A stretch of DNA of 57,885 nt from a virus. Shown piece by piece: positions 8,843-16,409 of the stretch (positions are counted from its first letter, which is position 1; the number at the start of each line of letters is the position of its first letter). A program made the position numbers and the translations under genes. Below the pieces are notes generated by a model that searched no databases, was not told where the DNA came from, and was given only the letters and a program-made list of their open reading frames with translations. The DNA is taken from IMG/VR virus record IMGVR_UViG_3300046170_000085, positions 1-57,885 of that record, one strand, 5' to 3'.

Positions 8843-9402
8843 TACGCTTTCCTCCGTATTTCTGCTGCGTTGTTGATGTATGCCCCGAACATATCGAGGT
8901 CTATTGGTCTACCATCCGTGACACGTTCTTTCACAAACGCTTTCAATGTGGATGGATGTACATGGGTCTTAGTCCTTGGATCAAAGCCCTTCTCATGCAG
9001 GATACCTACAACGTCCCCTGCTAGATTGTCTTCGCCCTTGCCAAACGAACAGGTCACATCGTTCTTTATGATGTCATCCAATCCATTCTCACGCAGCCAT
9101 GCGAATGCTTCTTCCTTGCGATCCGATGGTATCGATGCATGTACAATCATCTTACGTGTGACAGTCAACCCGTCCACGTCTACCCGATCCATACCCATCT
9201 CATCCATAAGTGCAGGAATGTTTTCAGTTGAAAGCTTGTGCTTTTCTAGCTTGACGGCTTTCAAATGCTGTTCCGCGTCCTCGATTTGGTTCTCGATGTC
9301 ACGCAGCTTGCGAACAAGATCACTCAATTGTCTTCCTGTTCCAGTATCGACTTGGGAGAGTGCATCTCCTTCGTCAAAGTAGTCTTCAAATATTTCATCC
9401 AT
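8842..9402 (-). CDS. Coiled-coil protein of the replication module, unknown function
   Basis: 186 residues. The true start is the ATG at 9402 after an AGGAG box; the ATG at 9447 adds 15 residues without a clear ribosome site. Residues about 20-60 are a charged coiled coil (RDIENQIEDAEQHLKAVKLE), followed by a compact alpha/beta part with MGMDRVDVDGLTVTRK. The layout resembles phage Gam-like or recombination-associated coiled-coil proteins, but I cannot assign it. It is the first gene of its leftward transcript and is fused by TAATG to the SSB-like gene. Confidence 0.75.
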   Translation of the reverse strand: MDEIFEDYFDEGDALSQVDTGTGRQLSDLVRKLRDIENQIEDAEQHLKAVKLEKHKLSTENIPALMDEMGMDRVDVDGLTVTRKMIVHASIPSDRKEEAFAWLRENGLDDIIKNDVTCSFGKGEDNLAGDVVGILHEKGFDPRTKTHVHPSTLKAFVKERVTDGRPIDLDMFGAYINNAAEIRRKA

Positions 9403-9427
9403 AAGTTTTCTCCTCTTCAGGACTGGG

Positions 9428-9456
9428 TTGACAAACCATTTTGCCATCCGTAAGGT
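9428..9456 (+). promoter_or_regulatory. Candidate sigma70-type promoter for the SNF2 helicase
   Basis: A perfect -35 box TTGACA (9428-9433) is followed after exactly 17 bases by TAAGGT (9451-9456), which keeps the key A2 and T6 of the -10 box. It lies in the only divergent gap of this region and points at the single rightward gene, whose ATG is 22 bases downstream. Confidence 0.55.
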
Positions 9457-9477
9457 GGACTCTACTGGAGATATGTG

Positions 9478-10944
9478 ATGACTGTCAAGTACAATTTTAA
9501 ATTAAAACCATTTGACCATCAGCTTGATGCGTTACGCAATGGTGTGCACCGTAAAGAGTACGGTTACTTCATGGAGATGGGAACTGGCAAGTCCAAAGTT
9601 CTGATCGACAACCTGGGTATGTTGTTCCTCGACGGGCAAATAAACTTTGCTTTAGTCCTCGCACCAAAGGGTGTGTATCGTAACTGGGTAGCCAAAGAAA
9701 TCCCAGAGCATATGTCTGATGACATACCACATAGAGTAATCCGATGGGTCGCATCTGCCAACAAGAAACAGACAGAAGAAATGCGATCAGTCAAAGATAA
9801 CTTCGCAGGGCTGACGATCTTTGTCATGAACGTGGAGTCCTTCTCCACAAAGAAAGGTCAGACAGCAGGCGAATGGATGGCTCGTACATTCGGTAACTAT
9901 GGACTGATTGCCATAGACGAATCAACGACGATCAAAAACCATAAGGCTAAACGAACCAAGGCACTCCTCAAGATTGCCTCACAGTTTAAGTATCGACGGT
10001 TGCTGACAGGTTCACCGATAACCAAGTCACCCCTAGATATATATTCACAGACAGAGTTCCTCCGACCAGGACTCATGGGTCATGAATCTTTCTATACATT
10101 CCAAGGTAGGTACGCTGTACTGCAACGCAGATCCATGGGTGCCAAGTCTTTCCAACAGATCGTCGGCTACAAGAACCTCGATGAACTGACAGAAAAGATC
10201 GATACCTTTTCATACAGGGTGCTCAAGAAAGACTGCTTGGATCTACCAGATAAAGTCTACACCGCCAGGTACGTGACGCTTACCGATGAGCAGTTTAGAA
10301 TGTACTCATTGCTACAACAACAGGCCATGCTTCTGTTCGAGGATGGCGAGATTGTATCTGCACCCGCTGTAATTACCCAGATGCTACGCATACAACAGGT
10401 TCTATCTGGACATCTGAAGACTGATGATGGCGAGATGAAATACTTTCCGTCACGCCGGATGGATGCACTCAAAGAAATCTTGGAAGAGCACGACGGTAAA
10501 GTAATTATCTGGTCACGATTCCGATACGACATAATACAGATAACTCAAATGTTGAACAAAGAGTTTGGTGAAGGGTCAGCTGCTGCATACTACGGGGACA
10601 CAACAGACGATGAACGCCAGTCTATCGTGCAACAATTCCAGACCCCCGGTTCTCGGCTCAGATTCTTCGTGGGCAATCCTGCCACCGCCGGATACGGACT
10701 GACTTTGACCGAAGCAGATCTCGTGATATACTATGCCAACGACTTTAACCTGGAGACACGCATTCAATCTGAAGATCGAGCACACCGCATTGGTCAAAAG
10801 AATAATGTGACATACATAGATCTAGTATCGGAGGGCACAATCGATGAGAAGATTGTCGAAGCTCTCCGCAATAAGATCGACATCGGAGCACGAGTGCTAG
10901 GAGAAGAGGCAAGAGAGTGGCTGACTTTGACCCCAAGAAGATAA
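9478..10944 (+). CDS. SNF2/Swi2-family DNA helicase
   Basis: An SF2 ATPase of 488 residues. Motif I is MEMGTGKSKV; motif II has DES in place of DEAH (LIAIDESTTIKN); motif III is LLTGSPI. The C-terminal lobe has YYGDTTDDER, GNPATAGYGLTLTEAD (motif V) and SEDRAHRIGQ (motif VI). Phage members of this family act in replication, recombination or repair. GGAG lies about 8 bases before the ATG at 9478; a GTG at 9475 is an alternative. It is the only rightward gene of the replication region apart from its small partner, and has its own promoter and terminator. Confidence 0.93.
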   Translation: MTVKYNFKLKPFDHQLDALRNGVHRKEYGYFMEMGTGKSKVLIDNLGMLFLDGQINFALVLAPKGVYRNWVAKEIPEHMSDDIPHRVIRWVASANKKQTEEMRSVKDNFAGLTIFVMNVESFSTKKGQTAGEWMARTFGNYGLIAIDESTTIKNHKAKRTKALLKIASQFKYRRLLTGSPITKSPLDIYSQTEFLRPGLMGHESFYTFQGRYAVLQRRSMGAKSFQQIVGYKNLDELTEKIDTFSYRVLKKDCLDLPDKVYTARYVTLTDEQFRMYSLLQQQAMLLFEDGEIVSAPAVITQMLRIQQVLSGHLKTDDGEMKYFPSRRMDALKEILEEHDGKVIIWSRFRYDIIQITQMLNKEFGEGSAAAYYGDTTDDERQSIVQQFQTPGSRLRFFVGNPATAGYGLTLTEADLVIYYANDFNLETRIQSEDRAHRIGQKNNVTYIDLVSEGTIDEKIVEALRNKIDIGARVLGEEAREWLTLTPRR

Positions 10945-11132
10945 CTAAGATAATGGAAGAACGTGCAACTGGATACGCTTCCCGCGAAACAGCAGCTAAA
11001 GAATTATCTGAGATGACAGGACTGAGCTACGATGTAGCCAAAGCATTCTGCTCCAACCTCAAACCCAGAGGGTCAGCAGGCATAGCCGAAGTGCGTGGAT
11101 ATAAAAAAGGTGAATGGCCTAAGAAAAAATAA
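10917..11132 (+). CDS. Small basic protein downstream of the SNF2 helicase
   Basis: 71 residues starting at a GTG inside the last 28 bases of the helicase gene, with a GAGG-type ribosome site just before it. The sequence is charged and helical (KKITKIMEERATGYASRETA) with a basic C terminus ending in KKK. I do not recognise it. Tight overlap suggests a partner of the helicase. A terminator begins at its stop codon. Confidence 0.65.
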   Translation: MADFDPKKITKIMEERATGYASRETAAKELSEMTGLSYDVAKAFCSNLKPRGSAGIAEVRGYKKGEWPKKK

Positions 11133-11160
11133 GGGAACGTATGGAGCAACGTCCCCTTTA
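11131..11160 (+). terminator. Rho-independent-type terminator after the SNF2 operon
   Basis: Arms at 11131-11140 and 11149-11158 pair over ten positions with one A/C mismatch around an eight-base loop. The outer pairs are A-T and the right side runs into CTTTAG. It ends the two-gene rightward island before the leftward genes begin. Confidence 0.6.
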
Positions 11161-11173
11161 GTTTCGAGCATAT

Positions 11174-11341
11174 CTAAACTTTAGCAGATTCAAAAACTTT
11201 TGCATACTCTTTTCTAATTATGACCGACAACTGTCGCGTCATGCTCCTTTGATCCTCGTTTGCTAACGCATTAAGCATGTCATGATCCTCTGGTAACAGA
11301 GCCACGTTGCAGTACTTGCGTTCTTCCTTCTTCTTAACCAT
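11174..11341 (-). CDS. Ribbon-helix-helix-like small protein
   Basis: A 55-residue product beginning MVKKKEERKYCNVALL. A short beta strand (RKYCNVALLPED) is followed by two helices (HDMLNALANEDQRSM and TRQLSVIIRKEYAKVF), the shape of an Arc/CopG-type DNA-binding dimer. AAAGGAG lies about 6 bases before the ATG. It is the last gene of the leftward small-gene cluster. A repressor role is plausible but inferred from fold only. Confidence 0.65.
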   Translation of the reverse strand: MVKKKEERKYCNVALLPEDHDMLNALANEDQRSMTRQLSVIIRKEYAKVFESAKV

Positions 11342-11374
11342 CTTCTTGCTCCTTTATTGTAGCACAGTTATATA

Positions 11375-11827
11375 CTACTTGTCGGTAGGAAGCAATATGT
11401 ATGCATCTGTTTTGAAAAATAACTGTTGATTCATTTCGAGCAGCGGTTGCACAACTTCAAGCTCCTCGTCCACCCCTTCTGCAACTTCCGATACAGTAAA
11501 AGGTATACCTGGATCAGAGTCTGCCATCCATTTTACTATCCTGTTGACCAACGAATCCAACCTCACATGGGTCGTGTCCAGGTCAAGCTCTATCGGCTCA
11601 ACTCGCATAGCTCTCCACGGTATCTGTTCGCGTTTATCTGGGTAGTTTGGCAACAAGAATGCATCATAAGAATCCCCAGGTTCTACCTTCATTGCATTCA
11701 CAAGACGAGCATTCATAAACACTTGCTCACCTTGTGGATTAACTGCAAACCCACTACCAGTATCCGTTATGTATTCAACAATTATCTGCTGCTTCCTTGT
11801 GTTGCTTATATCAAAAACGTGGGTCAT
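11375..11827 (-). CDS. Unknown protein with possible OB-like and winged-helix parts
   Basis: 150 residues. The first half is beta-rich (SGFAVNPQGEQVFMNARLV, then VEPGDSYDAFLLPNYPDK and IPWRAMRV), reminiscent of cold-shock or OB folds. The second half looks like a short winged helix (PFTVSEVAEGVDEELEVVQP). A GGAG box precedes the ATG, and the gene overlaps its upstream neighbour by 17 bases. I know similar unnamed sequences from marine phages but no function. A nucleic-acid-binding role is a guess from the fold impression. Confidence 0.7.
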   Translation of the reverse strand: MTHVFDISNTRKQQIIVEYITDTGSGFAVNPQGEQVFMNARLVNAMKVEPGDSYDAFLLPNYPDKREQIPWRAMRVEPIELDLDTTHVRLDSLVNRIVKWMADSDPGIPFTVSEVAEGVDEELEVVQPLLEMNQQLFFKTDAYILLPTDK

Positions 11828-11981
11828 ATATTTCTCCTTTACTAAACTTCTCTTTGTATTCTAGAATCTCACGAACTAGAGCCTCGATCCTCGGATCTTG
11901 CGGGTTGTCCCACTCTATATCGTCAAGTTCTTTTTGTTTGTTTCGTAGTAATTCTGCTATTGAATCTAGTCTCTCGTCCAT
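11811..11981 (-). CDS. Small acidic helical protein, unknown
   Basis: 56 residues, MDERLDSIAELLRNKQ at the N terminus, strongly charged and likely one long helix (RIEALVREILEYKEKF). AAAAGGAAAATAA precedes the ATG. Both ends touch neighbouring genes. I do not recognise it. Confidence 0.6.
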   Translation of the reverse strand: MDERLDSIAELLRNKQKELDDIEWDNPQDPRIEALVREILEYKEKFSKGEIYDPRF

Positions 11982-12302
11982 TTATTTTCCTTTTCGGGGG
12001 CGGGTTCTCGGTTGAGTCTCGTCCTCACGAGGAAGATCAAACCTATTGATTAAAATAATTACGTCCACCTCATCCATGTGTAATGCTTTCGCAACGTCTC
12101 CCCTTTCCATGCCATGCTTTAATAAGTTGTTTACCGTCATGGCAGGCTTGGACAACTGCTTTTGTTTAGGGGACGACGTACCTTTGTTCTCTTGTACATT
12201 CGCAAAGATCCTCGGGTTAGTCTGCATATCAATTTCATTCTGCGCTTTCCACGCCGCAGCATAGTACTCTTCAAACGCTGTAGTGTGAGGTATCTTAATC
12301 AT
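11982..12302 (-). CDS. Unknown protein with an HTH-like C-terminal segment
   Basis: 106 residues. The N terminus is helical (FEEYYAAAWKAQNEIDMQ), the middle is a Lys/Ser linker, and residues about 55-90 read like a helix-turn-helix (MTVNNLLKHGMERGDVAKAL, then HMDEVDVIILINRF). It ends in a basic tail (RTRPRKGK). The ATG overlaps the previous stop (ATGA). DNA binding is an inference. Confidence 0.65.
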   Translation of the reverse strand: MIKIPHTTAFEEYYAAAWKAQNEIDMQTNPRIFANVQENKGTSSPKQKQLSKPAMTVNNLLKHGMERGDVAKALHMDEVDVIILINRFDLPREDETQPRTRPRKGK

Positions 12303-12487
12303 ATCTTCACTCCGTTCGTTCTAAGTTTAGACACAAAAGATTTTAAATCCTCTCGTGCATGAAACAAATCTTGTTGTATGTTAGGTCGGGCATCGTATCT
12401 ATAACGCTCTTCCTCCAACGTATTGACCTGTTGTTTTAAGAAACGATACTCAAACTTCTGTGCAGGGCTTAGTGATTCATCACCCAT
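12299..12487 (-). CDS. Small coiled-coil protein, unknown
   Basis: 62 residues with a continuous charged helix (FEYRFLKQQVNTLEEERYRY). AAGGTGAG precedes the ATG, and it overlaps genes on both sides. No family recognised. Confidence 0.6.
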   Translation of the reverse strand: MGDESLSPAQKFEYRFLKQQVNTLEEERYRYDARPNIQQDLFHAREDLKSFVSKLRTNGVKI

Positions 12488-12728
12488 CTGGTCTCACCTT
12501 CGGTTTGATATCAGGTTTCTTTACACCTGACATAAACGGTGTCTTCTTGCAGTGCATCATGATCTCCTTGCCGTAAGTATCGGCAAGGATATCGTACAGG
12601 TTATCAAGAACACCATCACCCATGGCATCGTAACAAGCCTTTTCACTCGGGAAAATAACAGACGTTGCTACGTCTTGGTTTTCAACAACGTACTCAATGA
12701 TGAGCAACGTGTAAAAAAGTTTAAACAT
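12480..12728 (-). CDS. Small protein with a hydrophobic N terminus, unknown
   Basis: 82 residues. Residues 1-14 (MFKLFYTLLIIEYV) could be a short signal or membrane anchor. The rest is soluble, with two Cys (ACYDAMGDG and HCKKTPF) that might form a disulfide if exported. GGGAGG lies about 9 bases upstream. It overlaps the upstream winged-helix gene by eight bases. Confidence 0.6.
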   Translation of the reverse strand: MFKLFYTLLIIEYVVENQDVATSVIFPSEKACYDAMGDGVLDNLYDILADTYGKEIMMHCKKTPFMSGVKKPDIKPKVRPDG

Positions 12729-12969
12729 CCTTGACCACCTCCCACACGCCCTCGGCTCCTGCGTCTATATTAGTATCCCGAATCAAACCTTTGTTGTGCA
12801 AAGCAGATAGCTGCGGACGCACAATCGATAGCTTTAAACCCATCCGGTCTGCGAGTTGCCGAGCGGTTCCTGGGCCTCGATCGAGTTCAGCCAGGACTTG
12901 CTCCTTCCGAGTAAGTGCCTTGTTGTTTTGTCTCTTGCTAGTTAGCTTCTTCCAAAATTCTTTGATCAT
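12721..12969 (-). CDS. Winged helix-turn-helix protein
   Basis: 82 residues. After a basic N terminus the sequence follows a MarR/ArsR-like pattern: TRKEQVLAELDRGPGTARQL, ADRMGLKLSIVRPQLSALHN as the HTH, and KGLIRDTN leading into the wing. GAGGAG precedes the ATG at good spacing. It is a plausible candidate for a phage transcription regulator, for example at the TTACTTGTAA operators described here, but this is inference. Confidence 0.8.
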   Translation of the reverse strand: MIKEFWKKLTSKRQNNKALTRKEQVLAELDRGPGTARQLADRMGLKLSIVRPQLSALHNKGLIRDTNIDAGAEGVWEVVKDV

Positions 12970-13456
12970 CTTCTACTCCTCTCAATGCTTGAGTGATTTC
13001 TTCTAATGGTGTTAAGTCTAACCCAAAACTTTCCGCACATCCACGATAACGTGAAAGCCACGCAGCCATTGATGTTGCGGCCTGTCTTCTGAGTTCTTGT
13101 TGATCGTTCTCATTGTCAGGATCAAAAGCCACATAACCACCACCGTTCTTTCTGTTCTCTCTCGGAGAGATCAACGCAGGATATTCCCTGGTCTTTATTA
13201 TAATCGGAAGTTGTTCTTGTTCTTGTGATTCTTTGATCACGATCCTTAGTCCACTTGCCATCTGACGAGCCAAACCAATTCGATATTGTCTCGCAGCTTC
13301 TATATCATCCATACCATAAAACCATTCGTAAGCCTCATGATCAGGCTGTACACCTAACCAATCCACAAACTCATGTGGTACAAACATATTGCGACCTGAC
13401 GCCGCCAAGTATTCGTCAATAATTCTTTGACGTTCTTTCTTTGGAAAACCAGCCAT
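12938..13456 (-). CDS. Unknown protein, first gene of the small-gene cluster
   Basis: 172 residues from the ATG at 13456, preceded by GAAGGAG; the 197-residue reading begins inside the repeat array and is not credible. The N terminus is basic (MAGFPKKERQRIIDEYLAAS), with a DFx-like segment HEFVDWLGVQPDHEAYEWFY and a C-terminal helical part. Related unnamed proteins occur in marine phages. It follows directly after the pentamer array, so its leader may contain that array. Confidence 0.7.
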   Translation of the reverse strand: MAGFPKKERQRIIDEYLAASGRNMFVPHEFVDWLGVQPDHEAYEWFYGMDDIEAARQYRIGLARQMASGLRIVIKESQEQEQLPIIIKTREYPALISPRENRKNGGGYVAFDPDNENDQQELRRQAATSMAAWLSRYRGCAESFGLDLTPLEEITQALRGVEDDQRILEEAN

Positions 13457-13485
13457 ATTTTTTCTCCTTCTATTAGCTGTTAATT

Positions 13486-14026
13486 GACCGCCGTACCTTG
13501 CCGGACCTAGGCATACCAAGACCCGTAGCACCGCAACGCGACCGCCATACCATGACGCACCGAACCGACCATACCGATCCGTACTCCATCAAACCAAGAC
13601 CGCCTTGACTTAACATGACCTAACTTAACGTGACCTAACGGAACTGACCTTACCGCACCCCGACCGCCTCGCCTGACTGGACCCCGACCGAACACACCTG
13701 ACCCCGACACACCTCGACCGCCTTGACCAACCTGACCTCTCCACGCCCCGCCGAAAGCTGCCCTGTCTTGACCGCCTCAACCCGACTTACCCAAACACCC
13801 ATAACATACCCAACCCCGCGCCGACCGACTTACCGCAACAAAACGGACCACAACATAACTGATCTCAACGGACCTCACCCAGACCGCCTTGACCCGCCTG
13901 TCCTTGCCTTAACGTACCAAAACACAACGCATCCCGTCGTAACACACCCAGACCGCCTGACCCAACCAGACCGTACCCCGCCCTAACCGAACGTGCTCGA
14001 CCGCACCTCGCCCAGACCGTCTAACC
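13486..14026. repeat. Degenerate NNAMC pentamer array with GACCGCC boxes
   Basis: A non-coding C-rich, G-poor stretch built of five-base units. The clearest register is 13605-13659, eleven units in a row (TTGAC, TTAAC, ATGAC, CTAAC ... GCACC), and 13830-13879, ten units (TTACC, GCAAC, AAAAC ... TCACC). A longer box GACCGCC recurs at 13486, 13540, 13598, 13662, 13716, 13770, 13882 and 13951, with GACCGAC at 13823 and variants at 13969, 13999 and 14015, about 50-70 bases apart. Five-base periodicity excludes coding. A rightward terminator follows, so a rightward RNA is possible; the flanking genes read leftward. Confidence 0.8.
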
Positions 14027-14040
14027 TTGACCAAATAGAT

Positions 14041-14068
14041 GGGGGCACTCGGCCCCCGATCCTTTTTT
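14041..14068 (+). terminator. Rightward rho-independent terminator after the pentamer array
   Basis: GGGGGC (14041-14046) pairs with GCCCCC (14052-14057) around a five-base loop, then GATCC and six T. On the other strand the hairpin is followed by only ATCTATTT, so the rightward direction is better. No rightward protein gene precedes it; only the repeat array does. Confidence 0.65.
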
Positions 14069-14849
14069 ATTCCGCAGCTATGAGAGTAACGTCTCTTCGT
14101 GATCGTTCTTCATCCAAGAACTGCATCAACTCATTGGTCTGCTCGTCAGCATACACTGGGTTGTCCAATGCCTCTTGCTGAACATCGCGTCCCTCTTTCA
14201 TGAGTTCATCCCAGTCTTTCTGGTAGTCGCCCATGCTGTCTTCTGTCAGCACATCAAACGTACCAAACGAACCACGCCCCTTCTCCTGTCGGAAGTCTCC
14301 AATTCCAACAATCGAGCCTGCGTTTGTCAGCAACGATACAATCGAATACTGACTGAGCGTTGGCTGAACATACGCAATGTCAACCTCTGCACACCACCGA
14401 GGTAGATACGCACGGGTTCTCATGTCTGGGGTCTTGTTCATGTCCGCAGATCGAACCATGTCAATCTTGAGTTGCGGTGTACCCCAGATCTGAACGTGGG
14501 TTTGTGGTAGAAAAATCAACCGCTGAACACTGGTCTTGGTTATACCGTCCGTTTCCAATGCCGCCGTCGCCATCGCGCCCTTGACCCCTGGAGCAGGAAA
14601 ACATAACAGAGTTTCTCCAAACGGTTTCTTGTACACCGAATCTCGGAACTCCTGTTCTGGGTTGTGTTTGATCTCCTTACGTTGCGCGGCTGTCTTCTTG
14701 CCGCCACCGATTAAAAGATCACGCATGGCCTTGCTGCTCATGCTGTTGAAATATAATGGGGTCGTGCCCATCATGCGAAGCTTAATTCTTCCTCTTTTCA
14801 ATGGTTGAATTTCTAGTGTTGCTTCTTGTGGTACTTTCTTAGTTGCCAT
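14067..14849 (-). CDS. Conserved phage protein, possibly RAMP-like
   Basis: 260 residues. Conserved-looking blocks are GTTPLYFNSMSSKAMRD, LIGGGKKTAAQRKEIKHNPE, CFPAPGVKGAMATAALE and a late Gly-rich GIGDFRQEKGRGSFGTF. I know this family from many phages without an assigned function. The early GTTPL strand and the late glycine-rich loop recall RAMP/Cas7-type ferredoxin folds, but I cannot test it. AAGGAG precedes the ATG. The stop codon lies in the T-tract of the terminator that closes the pentamer array, so the two elements abut. Confidence 0.8.
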   Translation of the reverse strand: MATKKVPQEATLEIQPLKRGRIKLRMMGTTPLYFNSMSSKAMRDLLIGGGKKTAAQRKEIKHNPEQEFRDSVYKKPFGETLLCFPAPGVKGAMATAALETDGITKTSVQRLIFLPQTHVQIWGTPQLKIDMVRSADMNKTPDMRTRAYLPRWCAEVDIAYVQPTLSQYSIVSLLTNAGSIVGIGDFRQEKGRGSFGTFDVLTEDSMGDYQKDWDELMKEGRDVQQEALDNPVYADEQTNELMQFLDEERSRRDVTLIAAE

Positions 14850-14920
14850 AATTTTTTCTCCTTATATGGTTGTTTACTAATTAAAAGTGTATTGTTTGTG
14901 ACATGTTGATAAGTTGTATG

Positions 14921-15064
14921 TCAACAACTATTTTTATCCTCCTTTCTAAATTCATGAAATATCATGTTAATTGTTTCTCGGTACTCGTCTTGAGTATCGA
15001 ACTGAGCGATCACAAGTGATCCTATTATCTCGCATAAGCGATCTAATTCTTTGTCGTCCATCAT
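14921..15064 (-). CDS. Small acidic protein coupled to the methyltransferase
   Basis: 47 residues, [17 protein letters not shown] at the N terminus, helical and acidic. GGAGG lies six bases before the ATG, which overlaps the methyltransferase stop (ATGA). No family recognised. The 71 bases downstream, before the next gene, are AT-rich with no clear promoter. Confidence 0.6.
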   Translation of the reverse strand: MMDDKELDRLCEIIGSLVIAQFDTQDEYRETINMIFHEFRKEDKNSC

Positions 15065-16176
15065 CGAACCTCCATGTAACTTTCGATTAACCCTTGCGCG
15101 ACTGGCGCTGTGATGGCGTTGCCGTAGGCGCGGAGGCGTCCCACTCGGGCGGTAGCCCCATGAGCCAACGGGAATGACTCGGGTCTAACTGGCCTCCACT
15201 TTCCATCTCGGCACAAGAGCCAGTCAACATCTGACCACGCGCCGTTAGTCTCATTGGCCCTGCCATCTTCGACATCTGGGTCAGACTGCTCCCCGTCATT
15301 CGATCCGTGATCCCCGAACCTCCCCTCGTTCCGTCCGTTGCCGATGGCGTTGTCCACCCCGACATCTGAGATTGCTCCGCCAGATTGTGACCCCGACTGT
15401 TCCACTCCTTGACCGACTCTGGTTTCGCCGCTCCCTTGTGATCCGCTGTGGTCGGTGTCGCCCATCCCCACAGTACCGCTACCACTTCCTCCAGATTGGA
15501 TTTGTTGCGGTTCGCTAACTTGTCTCGGTTCTGTTCCGTGATCTCGGGATGAACTAAGTTCGCTCTCGGTGTCGGCCACCCCGTCAGTTGTGCCGCTACG
15601 TCCAACGTGTCCGTGCTGATCTTGCCGTTGCGTATCCGACCCCCTTGGTATCCACCCTTGTGATCTCGGGTTGTCGGTGTCGGCCACGAACCAAAGCCTT
15701 TGCCTGATGTGCGGTGCACCGAAGCTCGCAGAGCAGAGATCGAAAGCCCCGAGGGCGTAATCCGCTCCTTCCATGTCAGCTTGTACAAGGTCGATCCAAC
15801 CAAGTCCGTCTTTACTCGCAACCTGTTCTCCAAAGACTGTTGAAGGTCGGCACTCTTCGATGAGGTGAAACCAGTGAGGCCAGAGGTGCCGCTCGTCAGC
15901 CATCCCTTTTCTCGTGCCTGCACCGCTGAAAGGTTGGCAAGGACACGATCCCGTCCAGACGGGTCTGTCGTCTTCCCATCCCGATTGTCTGAGGGCACGA
16001 CTCCAGACTCCAATTCCTGCGAAGAAGTGACATTGAGTAAATTCATAAAGCTCTTCTGGTTTGACATCCGATATACTCCTTTCATCGACCACACCATCGG
16101 CAATGTGACCATCTCTAATTAAGTTTCGTAACCATGCCGCAGCATAAGGATCTATCTCGTTATAGTAGGCACTCAT
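15061..16176 (-). CDS. DNA (cytosine-5) methyltransferase
   Basis: 371 residues. Motif I is [14 protein letters not shown], the catalytic Cys lies in GSCPCQPFS (motif IV), motif VI is VFGEQV (EQV where many enzymes have ENV), motif VIII is IRQRLWFVA, and motif X is [13 protein letters not shown]. The section between about residues 185 and 315 is low-complexity (VADTD..., [10 protein letters not shown]) in place of an ordinary target-recognition domain. This same DNA encodes a second protein in another frame. It probably protects phage DNA from host restriction; no partner endonuclease is visible nearby. The start overlaps the upstream stop. Confidence 0.92.
   Translation of the reverse strand: MSAYYNEIDPYAAAWLRNLIRDGHIADGVVDERSISDVKPEELYEFTQCHFFAGIGVWSRALRQSGWEDDRPVWTGSCPCQPFSGAGTRKGMADERHLWPHWFHLIEECRPSTVFGEQVASKDGLGWIDLVQADMEGADYALGAFDLCSASFGAPHIRQRLWFVADTDNPRSQGWIPRGSDTQRQDQHGHVGRSGTTDGVADTESELSSSRDHGTEPRQVSEPQQIQSGGSGSGTVGMGDTDHSGSQGSGETRVGQGVEQSGSQSGGAISDVGVDNAIGNGRNEGRFGDHGSNDGEQSDPDVEDGRANETNGAWSDVDWLLCRDGKWRPVRPESFPLAHGATARVGRLRAYGNAITAPVAQGLIESYMEVR
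15087..16067 (-). CDS. Overlapping ORF nested in the methyltransferase gene (WPTP-repeat protein)
   Basis: 326 residues in the +1 frame, wholly inside the methyltransferase gene. Its ATG at 16067 has a strong AGGAG eight bases upstream, while the outer frame needs no signal there. It carries repeated [34 protein letters not shown] and [10 protein letters not shown] units and ends with [20 protein letters not shown] recall similar WPTP/WLMG sequences accompanying this methyltransferase type in other genomes, which suggests a conserved dual-coding arrangement; this is memory, not a search. Function unknown. Confidence 0.6.
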   Translation of the reverse strand: MSNQKSFMNLLNVTSSQELESGVVPSDNRDGKTTDPSGRDRVLANLSAVQAREKGWLTSGTSGLTGFTSSKSADLQQSLENRLRVKTDLVGSTLYKLTWKERITPSGLSISALRASVHRTSGKGFGSWPTPTTRDHKGGYQGGRIRNGKISTDTLDVAAQLTGWPTPRANLVHPEITEQNRDKLANRNKSNLEEVVAVLWGWATPTTADHKGAAKPESVKEWNSRGHNLAEQSQMSGWTTPSATDGTRGGSGITDRMTGSSLTQMSKMAGPMRLTARGQMLTGSCAEMESGGQLDPSHSRWLMGLPPEWDASAPTATPSQRQSRKG

Positions 16177-16409
16177 TCTTTTACGTCTCCCACCAACTCC
16201 TTGAGAAAGTCCACGCTATCCAATTCTGCCTTGCGCATCTCTTTTTCTCTCGGATCTCGTGACACATCCAAATCATTCAGATGCTCTTGCAGATGATCCA
16301 ACGCAACTTGCAACGTGTTCACGTCCATGTAGTTGAGTTGAGCAGCCGCTCCATTCGGGAGCACAAGATACATGTGCCCCACTGGTAGTTCGTGTATCCG
16401 CTTAGTCAT
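16173..16409 (-). CDS. Small protein of unknown function
   Basis: 78 residues from the ATG at 16409, with GGAGG seven bases upstream. Starts MTKRIHELPVGHMYLVLPNG, then a charged helical C terminus. The start overlaps the zinc-finger gene and the stop overlaps the methyltransferase start. No family recognised. Confidence 0.65.
   Translation of the reverse strand: MTKRIHELPVGHMYLVLPNGAAAQLNYMDVNTLQVALDHLQEHLNDLDVSRDPREKEMRKAELDSVDFLKELVGDVKE

Noticed and set aside
13723-13986. Rightward 87-codon Pro/Thr-rich ORF in the pentamer array
   Set aside because: It is a by-product of the C-rich five-base repeat; no ribosome site and no protein-like composition.
13486-14026. CRISPR array reading of the GACCGCC boxes
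   Set aside because: The boxes are only 7-12 bases, the spacing varies between about 48 and 69, the intervening sequence is itself repetitive, and no cas genes are present.
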